5,642 bases of DNA from Anaerolineae bacterium (GCA_014879345.1 JACSSI010000368.1:1-5642); one strand, 5' to 3'; shown: positions 1-5,110, numbered from the stretch's first letter. The notes: generated by a model not told the origin, from the sequence alone. A program made the numbers and translations.

Positions 1-2
1 TA

Positions 3-167
3 GTTAGGTTCTGGAAAAAAGTAAGCATTTTCTTTAAGTCCACTCGTGTCCCTGCGACAAATCCGGGGCCAAGCCCATTGCAGAGAATGATGGGCTGTGT
101 CATGGCACTATTGATTGTGCTGATTTTATTGTTGATAGCTGCTTATTTACTTGGAGTTGTTTTTTAA
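3..167 (+). CDS. 3' end of a gene for a protein with a C-terminal membrane helix (partial)
   Basis: The frame is open from the left edge of the window to a TAA at 165-167, giving 54 residues. The first half is basic and polar (begins VRFWKKVSIFF, later PATNPGPSPLQR). The last 25 residues form one hydrophobic segment (GCVMALLIVLILLLIAAYLL) that ends four residues before the stop, as in a tail-anchored protein or a protein closing on its last membrane helix. A separate 26-residue protein starting at the ATG at 87 is possible, but only a weak AGAG precedes it, so I prefer the truncated larger protein. The terminator at 266-301 fits the end of this transcript. The family cannot be named from this fragment. 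Confidence 0.5.
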   Translation, partial: VRFWKKVSIFFKSTRVPATNPGPSPLQRMMGCVMALLIVLILLLIAAYLLGVVF

Positions 168-265
168 TAGATTTAGAGTGTCAAGATGCTGCCAGGGTCA
201 CTTTTTTGATTCCAGTTGAAACAGTTTTAGAACACCACTATAATCAGGACAATTAAGATGCTGTT

Positions 266-301
266 AAGGCGACTGCACTTTCATCGAGTCGCTTTTTTTT
301 T
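266..301 (+). terminator. Rho-independent terminator
   Basis: GCGACT (269-274) pairs with AGTCGC (287-292) across a 12-nt loop and is followed at once by nine T residues (293-301). The stem can lengthen to nine pairs through a G-U pair and two A-U pairs with the T run. It lies about 100 nt after the stop of the left-edge gene and most likely ends that transcript, insulating it from the cluster starting at 423. Confidence 0.75.
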
Positions 302-336
302 GGTAAAAATTGTGTAGCTGTACAATGTAATGGAGG

Positions 337-377
337 TCTGAGCTTGTCGAAGACCGGTTCCTTTCGACAGGTTCAGG
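337..377. repeat. REP-like palindromic element (imperfect hairpin)
   Basis: CTGAGCTTGTCGAAG (338-352) faces TTTCGACAGGTTCAG (362-376). As RNA the arms pair over 15 positions with three G-U pairs and no mismatch, closing a 9-nt loop (353-361). An alternative pairing GGTTCC (356-361)/GGAACC (377-382) also exists. Sequences of the TTCGACAGGCTCAG type are, to my knowledge, frequent intergenic repeats in many environmental bacterial genomes, so this is probably one copy of a dispersed family. It sits 46 nt before the start of the next gene, so if transcribed from upstream it would be in that gene's leader. Confidence 0.55.
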
Positions 378-422
378 GAACCTATTTGTGTGGTTACAAA
401 ATTGTTTTGAGTGAGTATAAAT

Positions 423-764
423 ATGATTACGCCAGCCGGTAAAGAGTGCCATTTTTATTATCAGGACTTCCATCGCGGCCATTCTGCCCAAGAATGTCGC
501 CTGATTGAACAAAATCCTAATTCTGAACCCTGGAAACCGGATGATTGTCAGACATGTTCTGTGCCGGGTATTTTGTTAGCAAACAGCAGCCCGGATTTGG
601 TCTTGGAGGGCAAAATTAGTAAAGGGTTTATGGGGTTCAACCGTCAAATGAAGCTAAAGGCATCATGCAGCCGTCATTTGATTGATGTGCCAGAACCACA
701 TGTTGGTTGTCCGAAATGCGCCCAGGAAAAGCCTGGATTCCAAGATTTATTTGGTGAAGGTTGA
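423..764 (+). CDS. Cys-rich conserved protein of unknown function, probable metal binder
   Basis: This is a 113-residue soluble protein with seven cysteines at 9, 25, 42, 45, 82, 96 and 99, including two CxxC pairs (CQTC 42-45 and CPKC 96-99). The central PWKPDDCQTCSVPGIL stretch and the C-terminal HVGCPKC resemble zinc-ribbon or Fe-S ligand arrangements. The metal is inference. There is no signal peptide or membrane segment. I chose the ATG at 423 because GAGTGAG (409-415) lies at about the right distance. An in-frame GTG at 411 would add four residues but has no purine-rich site before it. It is followed after 23 bp by the HAD gene on the same strand, so the two are probably co-transcribed. 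I believe similar proteins occur in Chloroflexota, but I cannot attach a function. Confidence 0.75.
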   Translation: MITPAGKECHFYYQDFHRGHSAQECRLIEQNPNSEPWKPDDCQTCSVPGILLANSSPDLVLEGKISKGFMGFNRQMKLKASCSRHLIDVPEPHVGCPKCAQEKPGFQDLFGEG

Positions 765-787
765 TGGGATGATTGGGGAGAAAGACA

Positions 788-1522
788 ATGCTTAAAGCTG
801 TTTTGTTTGACCTGGATGATACCTTGTTGGGGAATCATATGGATACGTTTATTCCCCGATATTTTGCGCTGCTTGGACAATATGCAGAAGCTTACTTGCC
901 ACGTGACAAGTTCTTTAAGGCGTTGAAGGTGGCAATGCAGATGATGATGGCGAATACGGATGCTTTGCTGACGAATCGTGACGTGTTTTGGCAGAGTTTT
1001 AATGAGTTAACTGGATTAGACGCAGAAGAAATGGAACTGTTTTTTGATGCGTTTTATCGGAATGAATTTTTGGCTTTGGAATCCGTGGTTACTCGCCGGG
1101 AAACGGCCGTTTCTCTCATCAGTCTCTGCCAACAAAAAGGGTGCAAAGTCGTCATCGCCACCAACCCCATGTTTCCACTGCCGGCAGTTGAAGCGCGGCT
1201 AAGGTGGGCAGGGCTGCCCGTGACCGAATTTGATTTTGACCTTGTGACCAGCTATGAAAACATGCACGCCACCAAGCCTCATCCTGCTTACTATGAAGAA
1301 ATTTTGGCACGCATTGAAGTGGCCCCTGATGAGGTTTTAATGGTGGGCGATGATTGGGAAAATGACGTTGAGCCAGCGGCCGCTGTCGGCTGCTTTACGT
1401 ACTGGCTGCCTATGAATGGCGAGACTGTGCCGCCTGACACCAGTTTGGTGACGAAATACGGCACGTTGGTTGAGCTATATGATCTGATTGACTCGTGTTG
1501 GTTAACTGAGTTGGCTGCTTAA
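788..1522 (+). CDS. HAD-superfamily hydrolase (probable small-molecule phosphatase)
   Basis: The 244-residue protein carries all four HAD motifs in order: motif I FDLDDT with nucleophile D8 and acid/base D10; motif II IATN with T125; motif III lysine K163 in ATKPHP; motif IV GDDWEND (187-193) with magnesium-binding D188/D189 and D193. The roughly 100 residues between motifs I and II are helical and fit a subfamily I (C1) cap, as in phosphoglycolate-phosphatase-like enzymes. Substrate is not predictable. Start: the ATG at 788 has GGGGAG (775-780) seven bases upstream. A longer frame from a TTG at 773 would begin inside that ribosome-binding site and is rejected. The DinB gene follows after three bases, indicating one operon. 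One AACGGCCGTT palindrome lies at 1102-1111 and a NotI-type palindrome at 1374-1385. Confidence 0.93.
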   Translation: MLKAVLFDLDDTLLGNHMDTFIPRYFALLGQYAEAYLPRDKFFKALKVAMQMMMANTDALLTNRDVFWQSFNELTGLDAEEMELFFDAFYRNEFLALESVVTRRETAVSLISLCQQKGCKVVIATNPMFPLPAVEARLRWAGLPVTEFDFDLVTSYENMHATKPHPAYYEEILARIEVAPDEVLMVGDDWENDVEPAAAVGCFTYWLPMNGETVPPDTSLVTKYGTLVELYDLIDSCWLTELAA

Positions 1523-1525
1523 CTG

Positions 1526-2002
1526 ATGCAAAAACCAAGTCCTGTCCCCGAGTTATTGCAAGAATTGCGGCATTTTGCAACGGCCGTTTCTGATACCCTG
1601 GCATCTCCTGAAATAAACTGGCAGTGGCGGCCCGCTCCCGCTGAATGGAATTTGACGGAGTTGTGCTGCCATTTGCGCGATGTAGAACGCGAAGTTCATC
1701 AACTCCGCTTTAAGGCCATCATTGCCAACGAAAACGCCTTTATCTCAGGTGCAACCCCGGATGATTGGGTGGTAGCACGTGATTATAAACAGGAAAACGG
1801 CCGTTCTGCCCTTAACACCTTCCTGCAATATCGTCAGGAAACCATCACTTTACTCGCAAACCTCGATGATGCGATGTGGCAGCGGCAAGGGCGACACTCC
1901 TTTTTTGGCCCCACCTCCATGCATGAACTGCTTAACCTCGTCGTCGGTCACGATGAAGCTCATTGGCAGCAGATTCAAAATTTAGTAGACAATCAGCAGT
2001 GA
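1526..2002 (+). CDS. DinB/YfiT-superfamily putative metalloenzyme
   Basis: The 158-residue protein looks like a four-helix-bundle DinB_2-type protein. The expected metal triad is visible: H49 in ELCCHLRDVE on the second helix, and H142 and H146 in the HDEAHW (HxxxH) near the C terminus. Family members include thiol-dependent transferases (bacillithiol or mycothiol S-transferases) and many proteins of unknown activity, so the reaction is open. The start is three bases after the HAD stop with no clear Shine-Dalgarno sequence, so translation is probably coupled to the HAD gene. The reading frame contains two AACGGCCGTT copies (1579-1588, 1796-1805), read as TAV and NGR. It ends five bases from the convergent PrsW-family gene. 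Confidence 0.88.
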   Translation: MQKPSPVPELLQELRHFATAVSDTLASPEINWQWRPAPAEWNLTELCCHLRDVEREVHQLRFKAIIANENAFISGATPDDWVVARDYKQENGRSALNTFLQYRQETITLLANLDDAMWQRQGRHSFFGPTSMHELLNLVVGHDEAHWQQIQNLVDNQQ

Positions 2003-2007
2003 ACAGG

Positions 2008-3000
2008 TTACAGAACTTGATGCGTTTCTAAACGAATCTGCTCGCGTAACAATTCCACTCGTTTCCAGGTTGCCTCATGTTTGAATAAGTCAAAATGATG
2101 CTTTTTGTAGGCGAGTTCGCTGAGAAGGTTGTGGTAGTGGAGGGTGTGACGATAGGCGGGGTAGCCGCCTCTGGCGAGCGCGTGCCAGCGCTGCCGAATT
2201 CGCTTCCGTCCAGAGCAGGCAATCTCAAACTGGCTTAAAGTTAAGGTGCCAAAGGCTACTTCTCCGGCTAAATATCGTTTTAGCCACGACCGTTCTTGTA
2301 ACAGCGCCCATAACATGATGACGAGTGTCAGGAAAATGCCGCCCCAATCGCTGAAAACGCCTATCAAACAAATGAGATTGCCAAATGAAACGGTGAGATT
2401 GTGGATGGTATGCAGCAAAACGGCCGTTGCCCAACCCGCAATGGGCGCACCGATTTTGACGAGAGGATTGGTTGACATCAGCGCTGTGGCAATGCCCAAC
2501 CCGGTCATTCCGGTATAGAGGGCATGGTTGAGACCAAACACGAGGCCGCGAAAGAAGACGTTCCAGCCCCATGCCTCTAATCCACCTGCCTGATACTGGG
2601 CTACGTAATAAATCACATTCTCGACAAGTGCAAACCCCAAGCCAACCATCGCCCCGTAAATGATGCCATCCAACGGACTATCAATTTCATCTTTCCAAAA
2701 CAAGAAGATGCCGAGAACGGCTGCCCCTTTAATGCTTTCTTCAACAATTGGGGCGATAAAACTGGCTACCAGGGTGTCGGCAGTGGCCGCGCTGGTAAGA
2801 AGGTAGAATGGCATTCCCAGCACGGAGTTAGCAACATAGGCTATGATGACGCTGGGAACAGCACCCCACAAGAATGTGGCTGTTAGCAGCCAACCCGGTT
2901 CTTTTTCATACCGGTCTACCCAATAGATAAGGCTGATGTATACCAGAACAGGCAAGGTTGCTGCGAGGATGGAGATGATGAGAACGGCCGTTTCAGACAT
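2008..3000 (-). CDS. PrsW-family intramembrane metalloprotease
   Basis: The 330-residue polytopic membrane protein has PrsW-family signatures: DRYEKEP (29-35) after the first helix, EExxK at 87-91 (EESIK), a conserved E-N pair (127-128) in LGFALVEN, H159 in FGLNHALYTG, and HTIHN (197-201). The two glutamates and the histidines are expected to bind metal within the membrane. About seven or eight hydrophobic segments end near residue 235. The last 90 residues are polar, basic and probably cytoplasmic, which makes the protein longer than Bacillus subtilis PrsW (a little over 200 residues), the protease acting on the anti-sigma factor RsiW. No anti-sigma or sigma gene is adjacent, so the substrate is unknown. 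There is no Shine-Dalgarno sequence before the ATG; a TATAAT close upstream suggests a very short or absent leader. Confidence 0.88.
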   Translation of the reverse strand: MSETAVLIISILAATLPVLVYISLIYWVDRYEKEPGWLLTATFLWGAVPSVIIAYVANSVLGMPFYLLTSAATADTLVASFIAPIVEESIKGAAVLGIFLFWKDEIDSPLDGIIYGAMVGLGFALVENVIYYVAQYQAGGLEAWGWNVFFRGLVFGLNHALYTGMTGLGIATALMSTNPLVKIGAPIAGWATAVLLHTIHNLTVSFGNLICLIGVFSDWGGIFLTLVIMLWALLQERSWLKRYLAGEVAFGTLTLSQFEIACSGRKRIRQRWHALARGGYPAYRHTLHYHNLLSELAYKKHHFDLFKHEATWKRVELLREQIRLETHQVL

Positions 3001-3007
3001 GAGGGCA

Positions 3008-3013
3008 ATTATA
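3008..3013 (-). promoter_or_regulatory. -10 box of the PrsW-family gene, suggesting a leaderless transcript
   Basis: On the - strand a perfect TATAAT ends seven bases before the ATG (3000). A start of transcription six to eight bases downstream would fall at or within a base or two of the start codon. No AGGAGG-like sequence exists in the gap, consistent with leaderless translation. I found no convincing -35 box 16-18 bp upstream, so confidence is limited. Confidence 0.35.
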
Positions 3014-3067
3014 GAGGAAAAATAGAAAAACGTGGGTTTAAGACTTTGCCGCGTTTATAAAACGAAG

Positions 3068-3089
3068 AATGTGTAGAAAATGTGTAGAA
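3068..3089. repeat. Tandem 11-bp direct repeat
   Basis: Two adjacent perfect copies of AATGTGTAGAA (3068-3078, 3079-3089). One helical turn per unit would place both copies on the same face of the DNA, as in an activator-binding direct repeat, but a simple slippage duplication is equally possible. Confidence 0.5.
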
Positions 3090-3173
3090 ATGGTGTTACC
3101 TGCAACTTTTAGAAATCAGGTGCGTAACAAGAAGCATAACGAACAGTGTCGTTAGACTATCAATCAATTTGTT

Positions 3174-3208
3174 TGAGGAACAAATGACTCAATGAGACAT
3201 TTTCCTCA
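3174..3208 (+). promoter_or_regulatory. Long imperfect hairpin/palindrome in the leader of the DUF4342 gene
   Basis: TGAGGA (3174-3179) pairs with TCCTCA (3203-3208); after a 2-nt bulge AAATG (3182-3186) pairs with CATTT (3198-3202); after an A/A mismatch CTCA (3188-3191) faces TGAG (3193-3196). The inner 21 bp is an almost perfect palindrome centred on 3192. It ends 12 bases before the Shine-Dalgarno sequence of the DUF4342 gene. It could be an operator or an RNA structure influencing translation. It also pairs up a second, upstream GAGGA-ATG initiation signal. Confidence 0.45.
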
Positions 3209-3219
3209 CTAATCAATTT

Positions 3220-3225
3220 GAGGAG
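3220..3225 (+). promoter_or_regulatory. Ribosome-binding site of the DUF4342 gene
   Basis: GAGGAG lies eight bases before the ATG at 3234, preceded by AATCAATTTG (3211-3220). The same AATCAATTTG occurs at 3162-3171 before another GAGGA (3175-3179) and an ATG (3184), so the initiation region looks duplicated. The upstream copy leads only into Met-Thr-Gln-stop. Confidence 0.7.
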
Positions 3226-3233
3226 CGAATTAA

Positions 3234-3590
3234 ATGAGTGACAAAGAAAAGAATTTTGATGAAGAAATCCCGATTGAAGAAGAAGTGGTAGGAGAAACCG
3301 CTGAAGGCAAAAAGGATTGGGGCGAAGAATTTGTAGTTGCTGGTGAAGAACTGGTAGCCACCGTGAAAGGACTTGTCAAAGAAGCTGCCATTCGGCGCAT
3401 CGTCGTAAAAAACGAGAAGTACAATATCCACCTGGAGGTGCCATTGGTGCTGGGTGTGGCTGGCATTGCATTAGTGCCGTTCTACGCTGGTTTAGCGTTA
3501 ATCGCCGCCTTAGTTACAGAGTGTACTATTTTAGTGGAACGTAAAGAGCCTGTTGTAGAAAAAGAGCCGGAACCGGCTGCTGAAGCATAA
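3234..3590 (+). CDS. DUF4342-domain protein
   Basis: The 118-residue protein has an acidic N-terminal tail (1-30), a DUF4342-like domain (about 31-103) and an acidic Glu/Pro/Ala C-terminal tail. Domain hallmarks are EEFVVAGEELVATVKGLVKE (31-50), IRRIVVKNE (53-61), then IHLEVPLVLGV, a hydrophobic helix (about 69-93) and TECTILVERK (95-104). DUF4342 has no established function. Some versions are fused to UBA-like helices. The hydrophobic hairpin suggests peripheral or integral membrane association. It is monocistronic, with its own strong ribosome-binding site and a stem-loop right after the stop. The very acidic tails and strong initiation site suggest a well-expressed protein, which is inference. 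Confidence 0.88.
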   Translation: MSDKEKNFDEEIPIEEEVVGETAEGKKDWGEEFVVAGEELVATVKGLVKEAAIRRIVVKNEKYNIHLEVPLVLGVAGIALVPFYAGLALIAALVTECTILVERKEPVVEKEPEPAAEA

Positions 3591-3600
3591 AAGCTATGCA

Positions 3601-3628
3601 CTGTGACCAGTTAGACAACTGGTCACAG
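3601..3628. terminator. Bidirectional stem-loop between convergent genes
   Basis: CTGTGACCAGTT (3601-3612) and AACTGGTCACAG (3617-3628) form a perfect 12-bp stem with an AGAC loop. It lies 10 bp after the DUF4342 stop and 11 bp from the stop of the convergent ROK gene. Neither side has a true U tract: + is followed by GTATCCCCCC, - by TGCATAGCTTTT. It is thus either a non-canonical shared terminator or a 3'-end stabilising hairpin. Confidence 0.7.
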
Positions 3629-3639
3629 GTATCCCCCCT

Positions 3640-4878
3640 CTATTGAAGCCACTTCCGGGGATTATTAAGTACATCTCGATAAACGATAGCCACACTTCCC
3701 ATAACCGATGCGTCTTCACCATGTTTGGCTGCCACAATGTTAACCCCTTCATGTATCCAGGGCCAGGTGCGGTCGTTGACGGTTTGAGCCATAGTTGGCA
3801 GCAAAAACTCGAAAGCTGAAATTAAGGCACCGCCAAAAATAACACGTTCTGGATTGATGATGTTGATTAGACTGGCAATACCAATTCCCAGCCATTCACC
3901 GGTTTCTTGTAATGCGTCCAGGGCAACTTGATCATTGCGGCGAGCCGCTTCTACGATGAGGGGAACGGAAAGGTGCGTCATATTGTTCCCTATCACTTCA
4001 GTTATCCATGACGAACGGCCGTTATGAATAGCAGTTTCAATGCGACTAAATAATGCTTGCCGGCCAGCAACGGTCTCCCAACAACCATAGTTGCCGCAAT
4101 TACAGCGAATAGCATGAGCACCCTGTTGCACAGTCATATGCCCTACTTCACCGGCAAAGCCATAGACACCTTCTGCTAAACGGCCGTTTAAGATAATGCC
4201 ACCCCCTACACCAACCCCTGAGCTAATTGACAGTAAAAAACTAGAATTTTGTCCAGCCCCGAAATAACTTTCACCCAAGGCGGCTAAATTTGCCTCGTTG
4301 GCAACAAACACCGGCGCATCAATTGCCGATTCGACGAGCGCTTTGATAGGCACATCTTCCCAGCCTAAATTTGGCGCAAATAATAATCGGCCATTAGCCA
4401 TATCAACCAGCCCAGGAACACCTATGCCCACACCAAAAACAGGCCGGCCATTTTTCTTGGCTTGTTCATACGTTTCTTTTAACAGGAAGAGGATGCGGTC
4501 TATGATCGCTTGCTGACTAATATATTTGAGAGTGCTTTCATACCGTCGAGAAATAATTTCGATAGCAAAATTGACGGTGATAATTGAAATATAGTCCACC
4601 CCTATTTCTACGCCAATGATACTGCCGGCATCGGGATTAGGCTCCAAAAAAATGGCAGGCCTGCCCACATCAGTAGAAGATGCATCTGTGCCAATCTCTC
4701 GAATGAGACCAACGGCTAACAGATCTTTTACCATCACAGAGATGGTTCCCTTATTTAAACCAGTACGATTCGCCAAACCAATACGTGATAAAGGCGACTC
4801 ATTGTGCAAGGTATTTAGGATGAGGGAGATATTCATGTCGCGCATGGCGGCATGATCTACAGAATTTTGTTTCCCCAT
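3640..4878 (-). CDS. ROK-family transcriptional repressor, XylR-like
   Basis: The 412-residue protein joins an N-terminal winged helix-turn-helix (about 13-62, with the IGLANRTGLNKGTISVMVKDLL recognition segment split around residue 40) to a ROK sugar-binding domain (about 85-405). Seen motifs: GVPGLVD (153-159), NEANLAALGE (194-203), GVGGG (223-227), AGEVGH (242-247), and the zinc site H247 with C259, C261 and C266 (CNCGNYGCWE). ROK kinases have a catalytic Asp in NDAN; here it is Glu (E195), as I recall for XylR repressors, suggesting a sugar sensor rather than a kinase. It is divergent from an XylF-like lipoprotein gene and has a xyl-operator-like site at its own promoter, so xylose-responsive autorepression and control of the transporter are likely. 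A weak GAGAG lies 10 bases before the ATG. Two AACGGCCGTT copies lie inside (4014, 4179). Confidence 0.92.
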   Translation of the reverse strand: MGKQNSVDHAAMRDMNISLILNTLHNESPLSRIGLANRTGLNKGTISVMVKDLLAVGLIREIGTDASSTDVGRPAIFLEPNPDAGSIIGVEIGVDYISIITVNFAIEIISRRYESTLKYISQQAIIDRILFLLKETYEQAKKNGRPVFGVGIGVPGLVDMANGRLLFAPNLGWEDVPIKALVESAIDAPVFVANEANLAALGESYFGAGQNSSFLLSISSGVGVGGGIILNGRLAEGVYGFAGEVGHMTVQQGAHAIRCNCGNYGCWETVAGRQALFSRIETAIHNGRSSWITEVIGNNMTHLSVPLIVEAARRNDQVALDALQETGEWLGIGIASLINIINPERVIFGGALISAFEFLLPTMAQTVNDRTWPWIHEGVNIVAAKHGEDASVMGSVAIVYRDVLNNPRKWLQ

Positions 4879-4896
4879 AAATAATGTACTCTCATT

Positions 4897-4921
4897 TTAG
4901 TTTGTATAAAAAACCAATTAA
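4897..4921. promoter_or_regulatory. xylO-like operator over the repressor's transcription start
   Basis: This is a 25-bp inverted repeat with arms TTAGTTTGTA (4897-4906) and AACCAATTAA (4912-4921). Seven of the outer nine base pairs are symmetric. As I recall it, the Bacillus xyl operator is also 25 bp, with arms TTAGTTTGTT and AACAAACTAA: the left arm here matches 9 of 10 and the right arm 8 of 10. It begins five bases downstream of the -10 box of the ROK gene and covers the predicted start point, the expected place for autorepression. Confidence 0.55.
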
Positions 4922-4926
4922 ACATC

Positions 4927-4955
4927 AGTCTAGTTTCGTTAATGTAATATGTCAA
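4927..4955 (-). promoter_or_regulatory. Promoter of the ROK repressor gene
   Basis: On the - strand a perfect TTGACA (4955-4950) stands 17 bp from TAGACT (4932-4927). Transcription would begin near 4920, leaving a leader of about 42 nt before the ATG at 4878. A second TTGACA (4973-4968) 18 bp upstream has only poor -10 partners (TATTAC at 4949-4944) and may be an alternative weaker start. Confidence 0.65.
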
Positions 4956-4986
4956 GTGAAACAAGGGTGTCAATTGTGCAGTTTTT

Positions 4987-5013
4987 TTGATTCCGTTATA
5001 AATATCGTATAAT
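4987..5013 (+). promoter_or_regulatory. Possible upstream promoter toward the transporter gene
   Basis: TTGATT (4987-4992) and a perfect TATAAT (5008-5013) are separated by a short 15-bp spacer. If used, transcription would start inside CRP-like site 1 and the leader would exceed 320 nt. It is weaker than the promoter at 5071-5098. Confidence 0.3.
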
Positions 5014-5014
5014 T

Positions 5015-5030
5015 TGTGACATTTATCATA
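5015..5030. promoter_or_regulatory. CRP-like site 1
   Basis: TGTGA-CATTTA-TCATA fits the CRP/FNR-superfamily layout TGTGA-N6-TCACA with one change. The core TGACA-TT-TATCA is an imperfect palindrome centred at 5022.5. It is centred about 82 bp upstream of the predicted transporter transcription start and overlaps the start of a possible second promoter (-10 at 5008-5013). Confidence 0.45.
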
Positions 5031-5038
5031 GTGAAATA

Positions 5039-5054
5039 TGTGACAAATGTCATA
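5039..5054. promoter_or_regulatory. CRP-like site 2
   Basis: TGTGA-CAAATG-TCATA is the better of two tandem copies, with a perfect inner palindrome TGACA-AA-TGTCA (5041-5052). Its centre is 24 bp from that of site 1. It lies about 58 bp upstream of the predicted transporter start point, close to the class I activation position known for CRP. A different family recognising TGACA-N2-TGTCA is an alternative. Confidence 0.5.
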
Positions 5055-5070
5055 ACTCGCACCGAATCTA

Positions 5071-5098
5071 TTGACATTGCAGTTGTGCAAAATATACT
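5071..5098 (+). promoter_or_regulatory. Main promoter of the XylF-like gene
   Basis: A perfect TTGACA (5071-5076), a 16-bp spacer and TATACT (5093-5098, five of six) form the best sigma-70-type promoter in the window. The predicted start is near 5105, leaving a leader of about 240 nt before the ATG at 5346. ATTGCA (5076-5081) and TGCAAT (5105-5110) flank the -10 box symmetrically. Confidence 0.7.
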
Positions 5099-5110
5099 TT
5101 ACCATGCAAT

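Larger units (their letters stand above)
3001..3233. other. Structured intergenic region between the PrsW-family and DUF4342 genes
   Basis: No gene is visible. The stretch contains a near-palindrome CGTTTATAAAACG (3052-3064), an 11-bp tandem duplication AATGTGTAGAA (3068-3078 and 3079-3089), an interrupted inverted repeat GTTAC..CTG/CAG..GTAAC (3095-3128), a short hairpin TAACGA/TCGTTA with a 6-nt loop (3137-3154) and a longer one at 3174-3208. Both flanking genes are transcribed away from it, so it should hold promoters for each. Only the -10 at 3008-3013 is clear. Confidence 0.6.

Noticed and set aside
300..326. TTGGTA/TACAAT as the promoter of the Cys-rich gene cluster
   Set aside because: The -35 is poor and the spacer only 15 bp; the real promoter was not identified.
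773..787. Five-residue N-terminal extension of the HAD protein from a TTG start at 773
   Set aside because: The extension overlaps the GGGGAG ribosome-binding site of the ATG at 788, and motif I begins normally right after that ATG.
1374..1385. CAGCGGCCGCTG palindrome (contains a NotI site) and ACTGCCGGCAGT at 1177-1188
   Set aside because: They share GC-rich palindromic cores but differ from AACGGCCGTT in the flanks and are single occurrences here.
3565..3578. AGCCGG-AA-CCGGCT palindrome near the end of the DUF4342 gene
   Set aside because: A two-base loop cannot form in RNA and the stretch encodes the Glu-Pro/Ala tail; probably coincidental.
3234..3590. The two - strand frames antisense to the DUF4342 gene
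   Set aside because: They are low-complexity (Phe- or Ser/Thr-rich) shadows of a GAA/AAA-rich gene with a clear ribosome-binding site on the + strand.
4857..5105. An 82-codon - strand frame across the divergent control region
   Set aside because: It overlaps the ROK start and covers promoters and operators; its composition merely reflects AT-rich DNA.
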